Assembly (NCBI GenBank): GCA_004431415.1
Contig: QPMI01000599.1
Span: 1 to 64,000 of the forward strand
DNA length: 64,000 nucleotides
Direction of reading: 5' to 3'
Origin: Cyanophora paradoxa
Taxonomy: Eukaryota; Glaucocystophyceae; Cyanophorales; Cyanophoraceae
A program made the position numbers and the translations under genes. The notes under the pieces were generated by a model. It was not told the origin of the DNA and searched no databases. It saw nothing but the letters and a program-made list of their open reading frames with translations. Of this stretch, positions 22,207 to 33,590 are shown one piece after another (positions within the stretch are counted from its first letter, which is position 1; every line of letters starts with the position of its first letter).

Positions 22207-22286
22207 CATTCGAGGGTGCGCGCCCGTTCACCTTGGTTCACCCGGCGCGCACAGCGGCGCGAAGGAGCGGAGCGCGCGGGGCGGCG

Positions 22287-23834
22287 CTAGAGGAGGCGCG
22301 GCGCTCCGTTCACGGAGATGGAGAGGGCCGGGGCGGCGGCGGCGGCGGCCTCCAGCAGGGGCGCGAGGGGCGCGGGGTCGGCGCCGGCCGTCTCGAGCTC
22401 GAGGTGGCGGATCGCGGGGGGGAGGTGCCCCAGGATCGGGGCGCAGGAGGGCGGCCGGGCGTCGGCCAGGCGGAGGGCGCGGAGCCCGCCCGAGGAGGCG
22501 AGGGCCGAGAGGAAGGGCCCGTGCGACGCCGCCCGGCTCGCCCCGTACCCCCCCTCGCCGCCGCGCAGCTCGAGCCTCGGGGCGCCGGAGCAGGCGGCCC
22601 CCGCGGCGAGGGCGGCGCCCAGCGCGCCGCGCAGGTCCACGCGAGCGCTCCGGAGGCGCGCGGCCCCCGCCACAGCGTCGCCGGCCGCCGCGAGGGCCTC
22701 CGCGTACCCCGCCTCGTCCTCCTCCAACTCGTCCTCGGGGGCGGGGGCGTAGGAGAGGGACTCCAGGCCCGGGGCGGCGGCGCGGAGGGCGGCGGCCAGC
22801 CAGGGTACGAAGGAAAGGGCCAGGGTACCCAGTTCCAGGTCCCGCAGGGAGGGGAAGGCGGCCCCGGGTACGGGGAGGGGCGGCGAGGGGGTCACGCGGC
22901 CCTCGCAGGCGTGCAACCCGGCGAGGCGGAGGGCGCGGAGGAGGGGTAGGGCGGCGAGGGCGGCGAGTCCCTCGCCGGCGCCCGCCAGGCAGCCGTAATC
23001 GCTGGAAAGGTCCAGGGATCGGATCCGTAGGGCGCCCATTCTCGAGATGTCCAAGGGTCGCTCGCAGAAGTCTGCGCGGAGGGGTGGCGGTGAGCCGGAG
23101 CGGGGCGGGGCGGGCGGCCGTTCCGAAAAAACGGGCACCCTCGAACATGCCGGCGCCGTCGGGGATGCCGGGCGCGCGGGCGGTGAAGCAGGAGCGGAGG
23201 GCGAGAGCGGAGGCGGGCCCTGCGGCGGCCGCCCAGCCGCGGGCCGCGCCGGAGAGCCGCACGCCCTCGAGCACCAGCTGCTCCAGAGAGCCGCGGGCAG
23301 CGACCGCCGCGATTTGATCCGTCAGGTCTCGCCCCAGCAGCTCGCCGCTCGGCAGGCAGACAGCGAAGGAGCGCAGCTGGAAGCGCGCCGCGGCCGCGAG
23401 GTCGGCCGCCCGCGTGGGCGACTCGAGCCGGAGGCGCGTCAGCAGCTCAGGGCGCGGGAGCATGTCGAGCAGGTCGGCGGCGCTGTGCTCTGGCTCGACG
23501 CCGGGCGGCCAGTCGTCCCCCACGATGCACGCCGTGTCCAGCCGCCGCGGCGGGCTCGCGAGGAGCTTCCGGAAGAGCAGCGCGCTCTCGGACACGCGCA
23601 CCTGTGCGAGGCCGTCGATTAGCTCCTGCGATGGCTTCACGCGCGGCGGGCCGGCGGCACCTCCCGGGCGAGCGCAGCGGGCCCGCCGGCCGCGTCGATT
23701 AGATCGCGGAACCGGCAGCAGACGAGACGCAGACGGGCCAGCGGCGCGAGGTCTTCGGGTCGCTGCACGGGCCGCGGCGCGACGAACGCGAAGATCGCCT
23801 CCAGCAGGTCCGCAGGCAGGGTCTCCATCAGCAT
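22287..23834 (-). CDS. F-box protein with leucine-rich C-terminal region
   Basis: Three exons: 23661-23834, 23139-23625 and 22287-23071, with a very short 35-nt first intron. The start (MLMETLPADLLEAIFAFV) and the following LARLRLVCCRFRDLI form a typical N-terminal F-box, which in other proteins binds Skp1 in SCF ubiquitin ligases. The rest, about 420 residues, is rich in leucine and alanine with irregular LRR-like strands (LRRALRLAG, LRDLELGTLAL, LRALRLADA, IRHLELETAG). That region would choose the substrate, which is unknown. Exon 3 is extremely GC-rich and long frames on the opposite strand are its shadow. The next gene is transcribed away from it across about 600 bp. Confidence 0.82.
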
Positions 23835-24441
23835 GGCCGCGCTGGCGACGGCGCCGGAAAGACCACAGGCAGAGGTCGCTGAAAGAACTAGTCGGTCTCT
23901 GCGAGTTTGTACCGGTCTTCTAGTCGCCCGGATCTAGAGTCTGTACGGCCGCCCGGGGCCCCGGCCCGCCTGACGTGGCGCGACAGCGTACCCCCTTGGA
24001 ATCCGCTCGTTCGGGATCGATCGCAGTTCAGGTCCAGGCGGAAGCTGGTTCGGGTCCAGGTAGCGCAGATCGTCTAGCCCCAGCAGCTAGTTCGCGGCCC
24101 AGCGTTTCCCGCCGATCGATCAGCTCGTCAAAACACGACCTTCCGTTCTGCGCATCATCCGCCGCGGGAGATCGCTGAGCCTATCCGAGAATGCTAGCTA
24201 GCACAGTCGCCCCGATCCGCGCGCGCGCCCTCTTCCATGGCAGCCGCCTTGCCGGGGCGGTGCAGTCCGTCTCGCCGGCTGGGGCCAACGCCCTGCGCGC
24301 CTCGATTTCGACGGCTGGCCTCTCTGCATCGATCCCCGTCGCGCGCGGGGAGACCTCTGGGCGGATGTGCGCGCCGCTGCTAGTTCCGTGTTCCGGCCGG
24401 ACACCTTACCACCGCCCGTGCCCCGCAGGCTCGCCGCCCAG
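23835..24441. promoter_or_regulatory. Divergent intergenic region, F-box / acyl-CoA synthetase
   Basis: 607 bp between the two divergent start codons, so both promoters and 5' leaders should lie here. An ATG at 24191 opens a 60-residue basic frame, but it does not splice in frame to the synthetase, so I treat it as leader. No clear TATA box seen. Confidence 0.5.
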
Positions 24442-27400
24442 ATGACCTCCGTTCGCCGCCTGTTCGCTGCTACGAATCCCGCACAGAGTGAGCGCCCCGT
24501 GTGCGGCGCCCGACTCCCGCCCTCTCCGACCTGATCGTCCCGCCATCCCACCGCAGCCGACGCGCGCAAGTTCGAGGCTGAGGCTCTGATGGACAGCGAT
24601 CTCGGCGCGCACCCGCTCGACTCGTTCTTCACGCCCAAGTCCGTCGCCGTCGCCGGCGCCACGGACAAGGTTCGCTCCTCTCCGATTCCTTTCCATTTCT
24701 TTTCGAGGCGCAGCCGCCGCCCCCCGCGCGCTCGCCCGCGTCGAACCTTTCTTCCGCACGCAGGAGGGGAGCGTCGGTCGCACCGTCCTCCAGAACCTGA
24801 TCCAGTCTCCGTTCGGAGGCACCGTCTACCCCGTGAACCCGAAGCGCGCGAACGTCCTCGGCGTGCGCGCGTACCCCAACATCAAGGCCGTCCCGGAGAA
24901 GGTGCTGTACCCCCCTCGCGACTCCGGTATCCCCCCGATCGCCGACTCGCCCCCGCAGGTGGACCTCCTGGTCGTGTGTACCCCGGCCTCGCAGGCCCCG
25001 AGCGTCGTGAAGGACGCCGCGGAGGCCGGCTGCCGCAACGTCATCATCATCTCGGCCGGTTTCGCCGAGGAGCAGGCCGGCGACCTTGGCGGTGCGCGTA
25101 CCCCCGTTCCCGCCCGCCGCCCGCCCCCTCGCCGAGCCGCGGGGGTCAGGCAAGGAGCTCCTGGCCGAGGTGCTGAAGATCTGCAAGACCTACGGCGTCC
25201 GCCTCATCGGCCCCAACTGCCTGGGGTGCGGCGCCCCTCCCTCCTCCCTCCCCCGGCCGCCCCCGCTGCCGGGGCCGACGGCGGGGCAGCGTGCTGTGCC
25301 CGATCTCGGGGCTGAACGCGTCGTTCGCGGCGGACATCCCGAAGCCGGGCCGCGTGGCGCTGCTCTCGCAGTCGGGCGCCCTGGTGTGCTCGGTGATGGA
25401 CTGGTCGCTGCGGGAGGGCTTCGGGTTCAGCCACATCGCCTCCATCGGCTCCATGGCCGACGTCGACTACGGCGACCTCATCGGTGCGCGCCCGCGCCCC
25501 GCGCCCCCGCCCCGCCCCCCGCCCCCCGCCCCGACGCGCGGGCGCCCGCAGACTACCTGGGGCGGGACCCCCGCGTCTCCGCCATCGTCATGTACATGGA
25601 GGGTGCGCTCCGTGGGGCCCCCGCCGGCGTCCCCGCGAGGCCCGCCGCCGACGGGGGCGCCGGCCGGCAGGCATCGGCGACGCGCGCTCGTTCTTCTCGG
25701 CGGCGCGCCGCGTGGCGCTCATGAAGCCCGTCGTCGTCATCAAGGCCGGCCGCACCGAGGCCGGCATGAAGGCCGGTGCGCCTCGCCCCGCCCCGCCCCG
25801 CTTCCGGCGCTTTCCCCTGTCCTCTCGTCCGACGGGGCGGGGGCAGCGGCGTCGCACACGGGGGCCCTCGCCGGCGGCGACGATGTCCTCACCACCGCCT
25901 TCGAGCGGTCCGCCCGCCCTCCCTCCAACCTCGGCGCCGCGCCGGCCTGACGGCCCCCTCTGGGGGCAGGTGCGGCGTGATGCGCATCGAGGACACGGGC
26001 GACCTCTTCAACGTCACCCAGGCCCTCTCCTCCCAGGTCCGAGGGGGCCGCCCCGCCCGCCCTCTCGCGGCGTCGCCTCCGAGCCGACGGGACCCCGCCA
26101 CCCCCCGCGCAGCCGCTGCCCAAGGGGAAGCACCTGACGATCGTGACCAACGCCGGCGGGCCCGGCATCCTCGCCACCGACGCCCTCATCTCCGTCCGCC
26201 CCGCCTCTGGGCGCCCCGCCCCGCCCCGCCCCGCCGCCGACGCCGGCGCAGGGCGGCGGCGAGCTCGCGAACGTCAGCAAGGAGACCATCGACGAGCTGA
26301 ACAAGGCGCGCCCGCCCGCGCGCCCGCTCCGCCCCGCCGCGCGGGGCTCGCCGCTGAGCGGGGGCCGCGGGGCAGGTCCTCCCCGCCGTCTGGTCCCACG
26401 CCAACCCCGTCGACATCATCGGCGACGCCAAGGCCACCGTGCGCCCCGAGTCCCGGCCCGGCCCCGGCGACGCGCGCTGAGGGCGGCGCAGGAATACGCC
26501 AAGACCCTCGAGGTCGTCCTCCGCGACAAGGAGAGCGACGGCGTGCTCGTCATCCTCACCCCTCAGGTGCTCGGCGCCCGCGGACCCGCGCCCCCGCGCG
26601 CCGAGCGCCGCCGGCGCAGGCGATGACGGAGTCGACGGCGACGGCGGAGGCGATCGTTCGCCTGACGAAGGAGAAGCACTTCGACAAGCCCATCCTCGCA
26701 GCGTGGATGGGCGGGCAGCAGGTGCGCCCCCGGCGCCCCGGCGCGCTCCCCTCGAGTCCGTGCGGGGCGAGCGGGCGGGGCGGGGTCGCAGGTCCAGGCG
26801 GGGGCGGACTACCTGAAGAAGAACAAGGTGCCGACCTTCATCTACTCGGACGCCGGCGCCAAGGTCTTCAACATGATGTGGCACTACAGGCCCGCCCCGC
26901 CCCGCCCGCCCTCCCCCGCCTCCCCCGCGTCGCCCGCCCCGGGAGCTGACCCGCCGCCCGCGCAGCGAGTCGCTGAAGGCGCTGTACGAGGTGCCGGAGT
27001 ACGTGGACGCCGTCGAGCCCCTCGCCGTCGAGAAGCGCGACGCCGTCCGGGTCCGCACCCCCTCGCCCCGCCCGGCCCTTGGCGTGGCACTCGGGGAGCG
27101 GCGCCTGAGGCCCGCCGCAGAGCCAGATCGACAAGGCGCGCAAGGACGGCATCAAGTGCGGCCCCTTCCAACCCCGCCCCGCGCCTCGCGGCGGCGGTCC
27201 GACGGCGCGAGCGCGCGCGCGGGGGCAGGTTCCTCTCGGAGTACGAGTCGAAGAAGATCCTGGGGCAGTACGGCATCCCCGTCACCTCCATCGAGCTCGC
27301 CAAGGTCCGCCCGCCCCCGCGCGCCCCGCTAGAGCCAGCGCGGAGGGCCAAGAGATAGCGCCTTGGGGCGGTTTTGCCGAGCGGGGCGCGGGGCGCAGAC

Positions 27401-29769
27401 GGCGGACGAGGCGGTGGCGGTGGCGGACAAGATGGGCTACCCCGTCGTCGTCAAGATCCACTCGAACACCATCACGCACAAGGCGCGCCGCCTCGGATGG
27501 CGGCCGGCGGTGGGGGCTGACGCGGCAACCGCCGCCCCGCCGGCGCGCAGGTGGACGTGAACGGGGTGCAGCTGAACCTGCTCAACCCCGATTCGGTCCG
27601 CAAGGCCTACGCCATCATCCAGCAGGGCGTCAAGGACAAGGGCTACAAGGTCCGCCCGCCCGCGCCCGCGCAGGGCCCTCGGCCGCCCCCTCCGCGCCTC
27701 CCACCGACGGGCCGCCCCGGCAGCCGGCGGACTTCCTGGGCGTGACCGTCCAGCCCATGCTCAAGCTCGGCGATGGGTCCGCCCCCTGCGCCCCGCTCTG
27801 CGCGCGCCCGCTCGCCCCCGACGCGCGCCGGCAGCTACGAGACGATCGTGGGGATGAACCTGGACAACCAGGTGGGCCCCGTGCTGCTCTTCGGCACGGG
27901 CGGCACCCTTGTCGAGATCTACAAGGACGCCGGTCCGCCCCCGCCCCGCCCCGCTCCCTCCCCGCCGCTCGCGCGCTGAGGCCAGGCGGGCGGGCAGCGC
28001 TGGCGCTCCCGCCCCTCAACGTGAGCCTCGCCCGCCAGCTCCTGCAGAAGACCAAGGTGCCCCCGCCCGGGCTCGGGCCCCTCGCCCCGCCCCCTTCTTC
28101 TTTGACCCCGCCTTCGTTCGCAGATCGCGCACGCGTTCGTCGGCATCCGCGGCAAGCCGCCCATCAACCAGGTCCCCGCCCTGCACCCCGCCCCAGCGCC
28201 CCTCGCCCCGCTCCGAGGAGGGTCCCGACCTGCGGGCGCAGGCGGCGGTGGAGAACGTGCTTGTGCGCTTCTCGCAGCTCGTGCTCGAGCAGCCCATGAT
28301 CAAGGAGGCCCGCCGCCCCCGCCCCCTGCCCCCCACCCCGCCCCGCCCAACGCCGCCCGCCCTCCCCCCGCAGATCGACATCAACCCGCTGGTCTGCTCG
28401 CCGGACCGCGTCATCGCCCTCGACGCCCGCGTCGTCCTCCACGACAAGGCCCGCCGCCCCCGCCCCCGTCCTGCCCGCCCCGCCCGCGCTTCTAAGCGGA
28501 GCCCCTCGCCCCCGCCCCCTCCCTCTCCGCCCCGCAGGACGTCACGCTGGACAAGATCCCCCTGGTCCGCTATCGGCCCGCACCCCTCTCTTTCTTAGCC
28601 GCCCTGAGGTCTTGTCTCTCAGTCCGCCATCCGCGCGTACCCCTCGGAGTACGTCTTCAAGACGACCTCCGCCGCCGGCAAGCCGGTGCGCGCAGCGTAC
28701 CCCTGAGGCCGCTTCCCTCGGTGCCGGCGCCTCCTGACGCCCGCCACCGCAGCTCGTGATCCGCCCGGCGCGCCCCGAGGACGAGCTCGCCGTCGCCAGT
28801 GCGTGGAGAGACGAGGCGCCGCCCCTTGCACCGCTGACCTCGGGCGTGCAGGCTTCCTGAAGCGGGAGGGGGAGGAGCCGGCGATGGCGCCCGTCTTCGG
28901 CAAGTACTTCTCCGGCACCGACTTCTCCGTGCGCCCGCCCCCGGCCCCGGCCCCGGCCCCCAGCCGGCGAGCGAGCCGCACCGCGCTCGCTTTGAGCTTG
29001 CGATCTAGAGCAGAGCGTCTCCGCCGCTCGCCTTCCCGCCGTCGCTGAGGGGGGCCTCGGGGCGCGCGCGCAGCGGAACCTGTTCAAGGGGCGGATCATC
29101 GCGCTGACGGCGGGCGACTACAACCGCGAGTTCACCCTCCTCGCCCTCGACGGCAAGGACATCCTCGCCATGGGCCGCCTCACCCGGTCCGCCCCCGCCC
29201 CGCGCCCGGGCCCCGCCGCCCCCGCCAGCATTCTCCTCCCTCCCGTCGCCTTCCCCGCGCCCCCGCCCCCCCCCCCCCCCCTCCCCTCTCTCTCTCTCCC
29301 CCCCTCCCCCGCCCCCCCCAACCCAGCCCCGCCCCTCTCTCGCACCCGTCGCCTTATCCCCCCCCCCCCAAAAAAATTTCCTACGCGCACCCGGCCGCCC
29401 CGCCGACCTCCGGTGGGGACAGGGCGCACCGGACGAAGGACGCGGACTTCGCGGTGATGGTCGGCTCGAAGCAGGACAAGGCCCTCGGCGCCCTCATCGT
29501 CGAGAAGGCCCGCCCCCGCGCCCCGCCCCGCCCCGCCCCCCCGTGCTCACGGTCTCCGCGCGCAGATCCTCAAGATCTCCATCGCGGAGCGCTACACGTC
29601 GCTCGCCTGCCTCGTGGACCCCGCCAACGCCGCCATCGTGGACCTCCTCGTCAAGGTGGCTCGACCGCTCGGGGGGGAGGCGGGGGGGGCGGCTGACGTC
29701 GCCTGCGCGCAGAGCGGCTTCTCGATCAAGCCGGAGGGCAAGAACATGCGCGCCCTGAAAACCTTCTAG
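24442..29769 (+). CDS. NDP-forming acyl-CoA synthetase fused to GNAT acetyltransferase
   Basis: Thirty-five exons, every junction in frame: 24442-24487, 24557-24669, 24764-24901, 24959-25091, 25150-25225, 25290-25483 and so on to 29566-29655 and 29713-29769. Order: mitochondrial-type leader ([13 protein letters not shown]); CoA-binding domain ([35 protein letters not shown]); ligase domain ([10 protein letters not shown]); active-site [11 protein letters not shown] with the histidine that carries phosphate in acetyl-CoA synthetases (ADP-forming); ATP-grasp half ([43 protein letters not shown]); C-terminal GNAT domain ([42 protein letters not shown]). Bacterial Pat/YfiQ protein acetyltransferases share this order. 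The GNAT pyrophosphate loop is weak (QDKALGA). Likely role: acyl-CoA/ATP interconversion with acyl-CoA-linked lysine acetylation, perhaps mitochondrial. Six introns have GC donors. Confidence 0.92.
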
Positions 29770-30429
29770 GCAAGACGGCGGCTGTAGCTATAGCTTTTTA
29801 GGTCTTGGGGGTGCACTTGGTAGATAGAGCATCGGGTTCGGACGGTTCGACGTGGCTTTGCTCGCTTTTTAGGGGTCGACGCGTGGACGCGCCTCATGCT
29901 TCAAATTAAATTGACTCTTTGATGGCTTTAATTTGGATCTCCTTCTTTCTTATCGGCCGGCCGCATGCTGCCCCCGAGCCTCCGGATCCGGCAGCCTGCG
30001 ATTGCGAGTAATTTGCGACTCTTTAACTTGCAAGCTGTACATGCGTATGCAGCCCCTTCAAGGCTTAATTTGCAATTTTTCAACGCGTACGGTTTCTGTC
30101 CGTGTTAGACACTCATGCCATGATGCTCAGACTAGTCGTGTTCTGTTCTTTCAAGAATCAAGATCTACTTGTGTGAAGAATATGGCTTACGTATCATTGC
30201 GCATGCAGGCGCTGCAGCCTGCAGCTGCAGCTGCATGCCATGATGCGCGCAGCAGCGCGCAGGCTGCCAGCTGCAGGCTGCAGCTGTTGGCCCAGTACTA
30301 GTGGAGGCTTGGAGCCCAGCCGCCAGCTAGCCGGCTTGAATCGAGCCGCAAGCCTACCGGCTAGCTACAAGCTATATATAGCGGCCACGCTGGCCAGTGA
30401 GTTTATACTTTAACTTGAAGCTTTTACAA

Positions 30430-30461
30430 GCAGGGGGGCTCCGCCCCCCCGCACCCCCCCA
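30430..30461 (+). repeat. GGGGGGCTCCGCCCCCC motif, copy 1
   Basis: A 30-nt block GGGGGGCTCC-GCCCCCCC(G)CACCCCCCC followed by AG. The same block, inverted, lies at 35017-35047. See findings. Confidence 0.8.
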
Positions 30462-30496
30462 GTGTTATTTAGGAATCTTTGATTTCTTGTGGCCTA

Positions 30497-30572
30497 TTCT
30501 TCTTCTTCTTCTTCTTCTTCTTCTTCTTCTTCTTCTTCTTCTTCTTCTTCTTCTACGTACTACTACTACTAC
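30497..30572. repeat. (TTC)n microsatellite followed by (TAC)n
   Basis: About 19 TTC units at 30497-30553, then several TAC units to 30572. It marks the step from GC-rich to AT-rich DNA. Confidence 0.95.
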
Positions 30573-31799
30573 TTATTTATTGAACAAAGAATGAGAATGA
30601 AGTACTAAAGTTCTGAAGACAGAACAGAGAGAGAGAGAGAGATGAAGCAAAAGACACGCCCGTGGACTGGGGTGATAAGGTATGGCAACGCCGCAGAGGC
30701 CCCAAGTGGGACATGCAAGGCTCGCCAGGGACCTACCCAGCACAGGTAGTGGTGTGCGTACGCACCGCAAGGAAAGAAGAAGAAGAAGCTGAAGCACTGA
30801 ACATAAAGAACAGAACAGATCTGAGTGCATGAAAGATGTAGAAATTAAACACTGATCATGTAATCAGGAAACAATGCACGAGATGCAATTGCAATGTAGT
30901 CCAAAGCTCATGAAATTTATGTTTTGTCATGAAACATAGCTACAGTGCTTTGCAATTGGTGTTCAATTCTTGGCAAAGAAATTAAAGGGCGATTAATTTA
31001 AGATGAGAAGAAGAGCTAAAGCACTGAACAATTGCAAGAAGTTTGAAATTGCACGCATGATCAACATGAATCTCATGTGGTTCAATCATATTACAGAGAA
31101 CGAAAAAGAAGCTGATCATGAAGCACTGATCATGAAGAAGAGAACATTTCAGAACAGATCCGGATCCAGAAAAAATGAAGTGATCACAAAACAATACAAA
31201 AGAAGCACATGCAATGTATTTCAAAGGTTTGATCTGTCATCAAACATGGAGTTTTGGTGTTAAATACTGCCCATGGCTGGCAAAGAAAGGGCAATTCTTA
31301 GCAGGAACATGGGCAAGAAGCTTGAACATTAACATTGGGGCACTGAACAATTGCAAGAAGCTTAAGAATTGAACACTTCAATTGACAAAAATAACCTGGC
31401 AAGGTTGTAGAAGAATTGATCATGAACAAGTCAATCATTGATCATTTCATTTCATGCATGTCACATGCAACCATATTTTATGCATGCAATGATGCCATGA
31501 TGGATAATGCATGCATCATGATCAGTATACAGATCTAGATGACACTGGGCCATCTAGAAAAGAATGTTGTTTGTTTTGTGAAACAAAAAATGCAAGTACA
31601 AGCTCTTCAATTTCAATTTGGCATGTTTCTGTTTTGTTTGTTGTGAATGTGTGAACGTTGTGCTGGTGCTGTGTTTTCTGTTTTTGTTTTCATGTTTTGT
31701 TGTTTGTACATTGTGGAACATATGCTTTTCTTTTTGTTGTACATGCCAAGATCTAGATGTTTAATGTATTGTTTATTGTTTGCCAAGAATCGAACCGGT

Positions 31800-32838
31800 T
31801 CTGAATCGGCACTGAACAGTCAAGTGCACCACAGCACTTCAGGAAGAAAAAAGGAAAAAAAGGGACTTTCCATCGACAGAACTGCCGGATACACAATTTG
31901 AGCCACAAAACTCCACTCTGTGGCAGATACTTCCAAGCTCACTGGCAAGAGCAGCGGCCACTACTTTTTTTAAAAATTCACAGAGTCATACATCACTCAG
32001 TGACATTTCCTTGTCCTGCGGAGCCCGTCTCAGTGACCACAGTGAGTCAAGGCAGCTCTGGCAGCCTTCAAGTACATATCGAATTGAGTATACCAATGAG
32101 AGCGACAACTCAACCACTGGCCTGCGATTCACAAGTTCCCCACTTATCAAACATGCTGGCACGACTGTTGGTAGCCCAGGCTGGACCACCCATGGAGCAC
32201 ACTCCACTCAGTGAGTTTGACTGTTCGCACCGTAAACAATGCTGGCAGTTTGAGTCTGCCGTAGTACTAAACGGAATTTTCTTCCAAGGGGAACATGGGT
32301 TAATGCTCAGTAGTAGATTATCCCATGTTCCCCTTGGAAGAAAAAGCAGTTTAGTACTACGGCAGACTCAAACCGCCAGCATTTTTGGCACTGCGAACAG
32401 TCAAACTCACTGAGTGGAGTTCAATCCAAGGCTGGTCGAGCCTGGCTGCCAACAGTCGTGCCAGCATGTCTGGTAAGTGGGGAACTTGTGAATCGGAGGC
32501 CAATGGAAGATTTGTCCATCTCATTGATATACTCAATTCGATATGCACTTGAAGGCTGCCAGTGCACCCTTGACTCACTGTGGTCACTGAGATGGGTTCC
32601 ACAGGACAAGGAAAAGTCGCTGAGTGACGTGTGACTCTGTGACTTTTAGAAAAAACCAGTGGCAGCCGCTGCTCTTGCCAGTGAGCTTGGAAGTACAAGG
32701 CAGTAGGATCTGCCACAGAGTGGAGTTTTCAGGCTCAAATTGTGTATCCGGCTGTCATTTCAATGGAAAGTCCTTTTTTCTTCTCTATTTTTCTTTCTGA
32801 AGTGCTGTGGTGCACTTGACTGTTCAGCGCCGGTTCAG
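31800..32838. mobile_element. 1.04-kb fold-back (long inverted repeat) element
   Basis: Two arms of about 500 nt, 31800-32299 and 32321-32838, are inverted copies with only a short loop around 32300-32320. Outer ends: CTGAATCGGCACTGAACAGT on the left and ACTGTTCAGCGCCGGTTCAG on the right. Inner ends: CCAAGGGGAACATGGG and CCCATGTTCCCCTTGG. Arms differ by scattered substitutions and small indels. The open frames found in each arm (about 32000-32410 plus, 32357-32716 minus) are mirror images and not a gene family. Could be a fold-back transposon or a large MITE; a transcript would form a long hairpin. Confidence 0.88.
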
Positions 32839-33224
32839 TTTAAGCTTCTTATGACCTAGTCTTTCCTCTCAGCCAACAGCAAACAATTTTTGCAAGTGTT
32901 TTTGAAGATTGTCTTCGAATTCTCAAGTCTTATTGTGAATGAAAGAGTTCATTGAAATTTTAATTGCAAGGGGGGAAGGGGCCCCCTTGCTACCCGTTCC
33001 CTTGCTTCAGCCAAAATTCTTCTATGAGGCCGTTTTCGAGGTCCAGTTTGCAACGCAGGAAAAAAATGAGTGGAAATTCGCTTGCAGCGGCACGTGTTTG
33101 TCGCTGCAGCTGCGGCCGTCCATGCAGAGGTTTTTGAGGGCGAAGACCAGTTTTCCTCGACTTGACGCTTGGAAACCAACTTGGCAACTTCTCTCTCATT
33201 CCGGTCTTCGAATTCCTTGCGCGA
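32839..33224. other. Gene-poor stretch
   Basis: No supportable gene; a 100-residue plus-strand frame at 32939-33256 runs into the repeat block and has no splice or homology support. Confidence 0.5.
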
Positions 33225-33590
33225 TTCTGCATGGAACCAGTTCTCCCTATAGCTAGCTGTCTCCTCTAGATTTCGGCTAGCTCGTTGCGCGGTTCTGCAT
33301 GGACTTGTTGGAGTTCTCCCTAGCTGTCTCGATCTGATCTCACACCTTCCTCTTCCTCGCACTGCGATTGGCCCCCGCCACCTTCCTCACACCTCCCATC
33401 TAGATTTCCCCTTCCTCGCACTGCGCCGCGTACGCCGCACGGAACCACTTCTCCCTAGCTGTCTTGCTCGTTCTCCTCTAGATTTCCGCCGCGTACGCCG
33501 CACGGAACCACTTCTCCCCAGCTGTCTTGCTCGATCTCCTCTAGATTTCAACTTCCTCGCGGTGCGCCGCGTACGCCGCACGGTACCCGC
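33225..33590. repeat. Degenerate tandem repeats of about 70 bp
   Basis: Units share CACGGAACCACTTCTCCC, AGCTGTCTTGCTCG, CTCCTCTAGATTTC and the block CCGCGTACGCCGCACGG. Two near-identical units occupy about 33425-33550 and a third part follows to 33590; more diverged units precede (33225-33330). Short direct-repeat frames on the minus strand come from this. Confidence 0.75.

Larger units (their letters stand above)
29770..31799. other. Gene-poor, AT-richer region
   Basis: No gene. GC falls sharply after about 30470. Dense TTGCAATTG, TGATCATG, GCATGC and CTGCAGCTGCAG words. A phrase CACTGAACAATTGCAAGAAG occurs at about 31021 and again at about 31340, so part of the region is made of diverged repeats. 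Confidence 0.6.

Noticed and set aside
21905-23640. Long Arg/Gly/Pro-rich plus-strand frame (470 residues) opposite the F-box gene
   Set aside because: Low-complexity shadow of a GC-rich coding exon on the other strand.
24191-24441. ATG at 24191 as start of the acyl-CoA synthetase
   Set aside because: Its only usable donor gives a wrong phase into the exon with ATG 24442, which itself starts a good targeting peptide.
31898-32716. Two similar open frames on opposite strands (171 and 119 residues)
   Set aside because: Their similarity is a direct result of the inverted repeat; no domain and stops in the other copy.
33380-33590. Regular repeats as a CRISPR array
   Set aside because: Units are diverged, lack unique spacers of constant length, and the DNA is eukaryotic.
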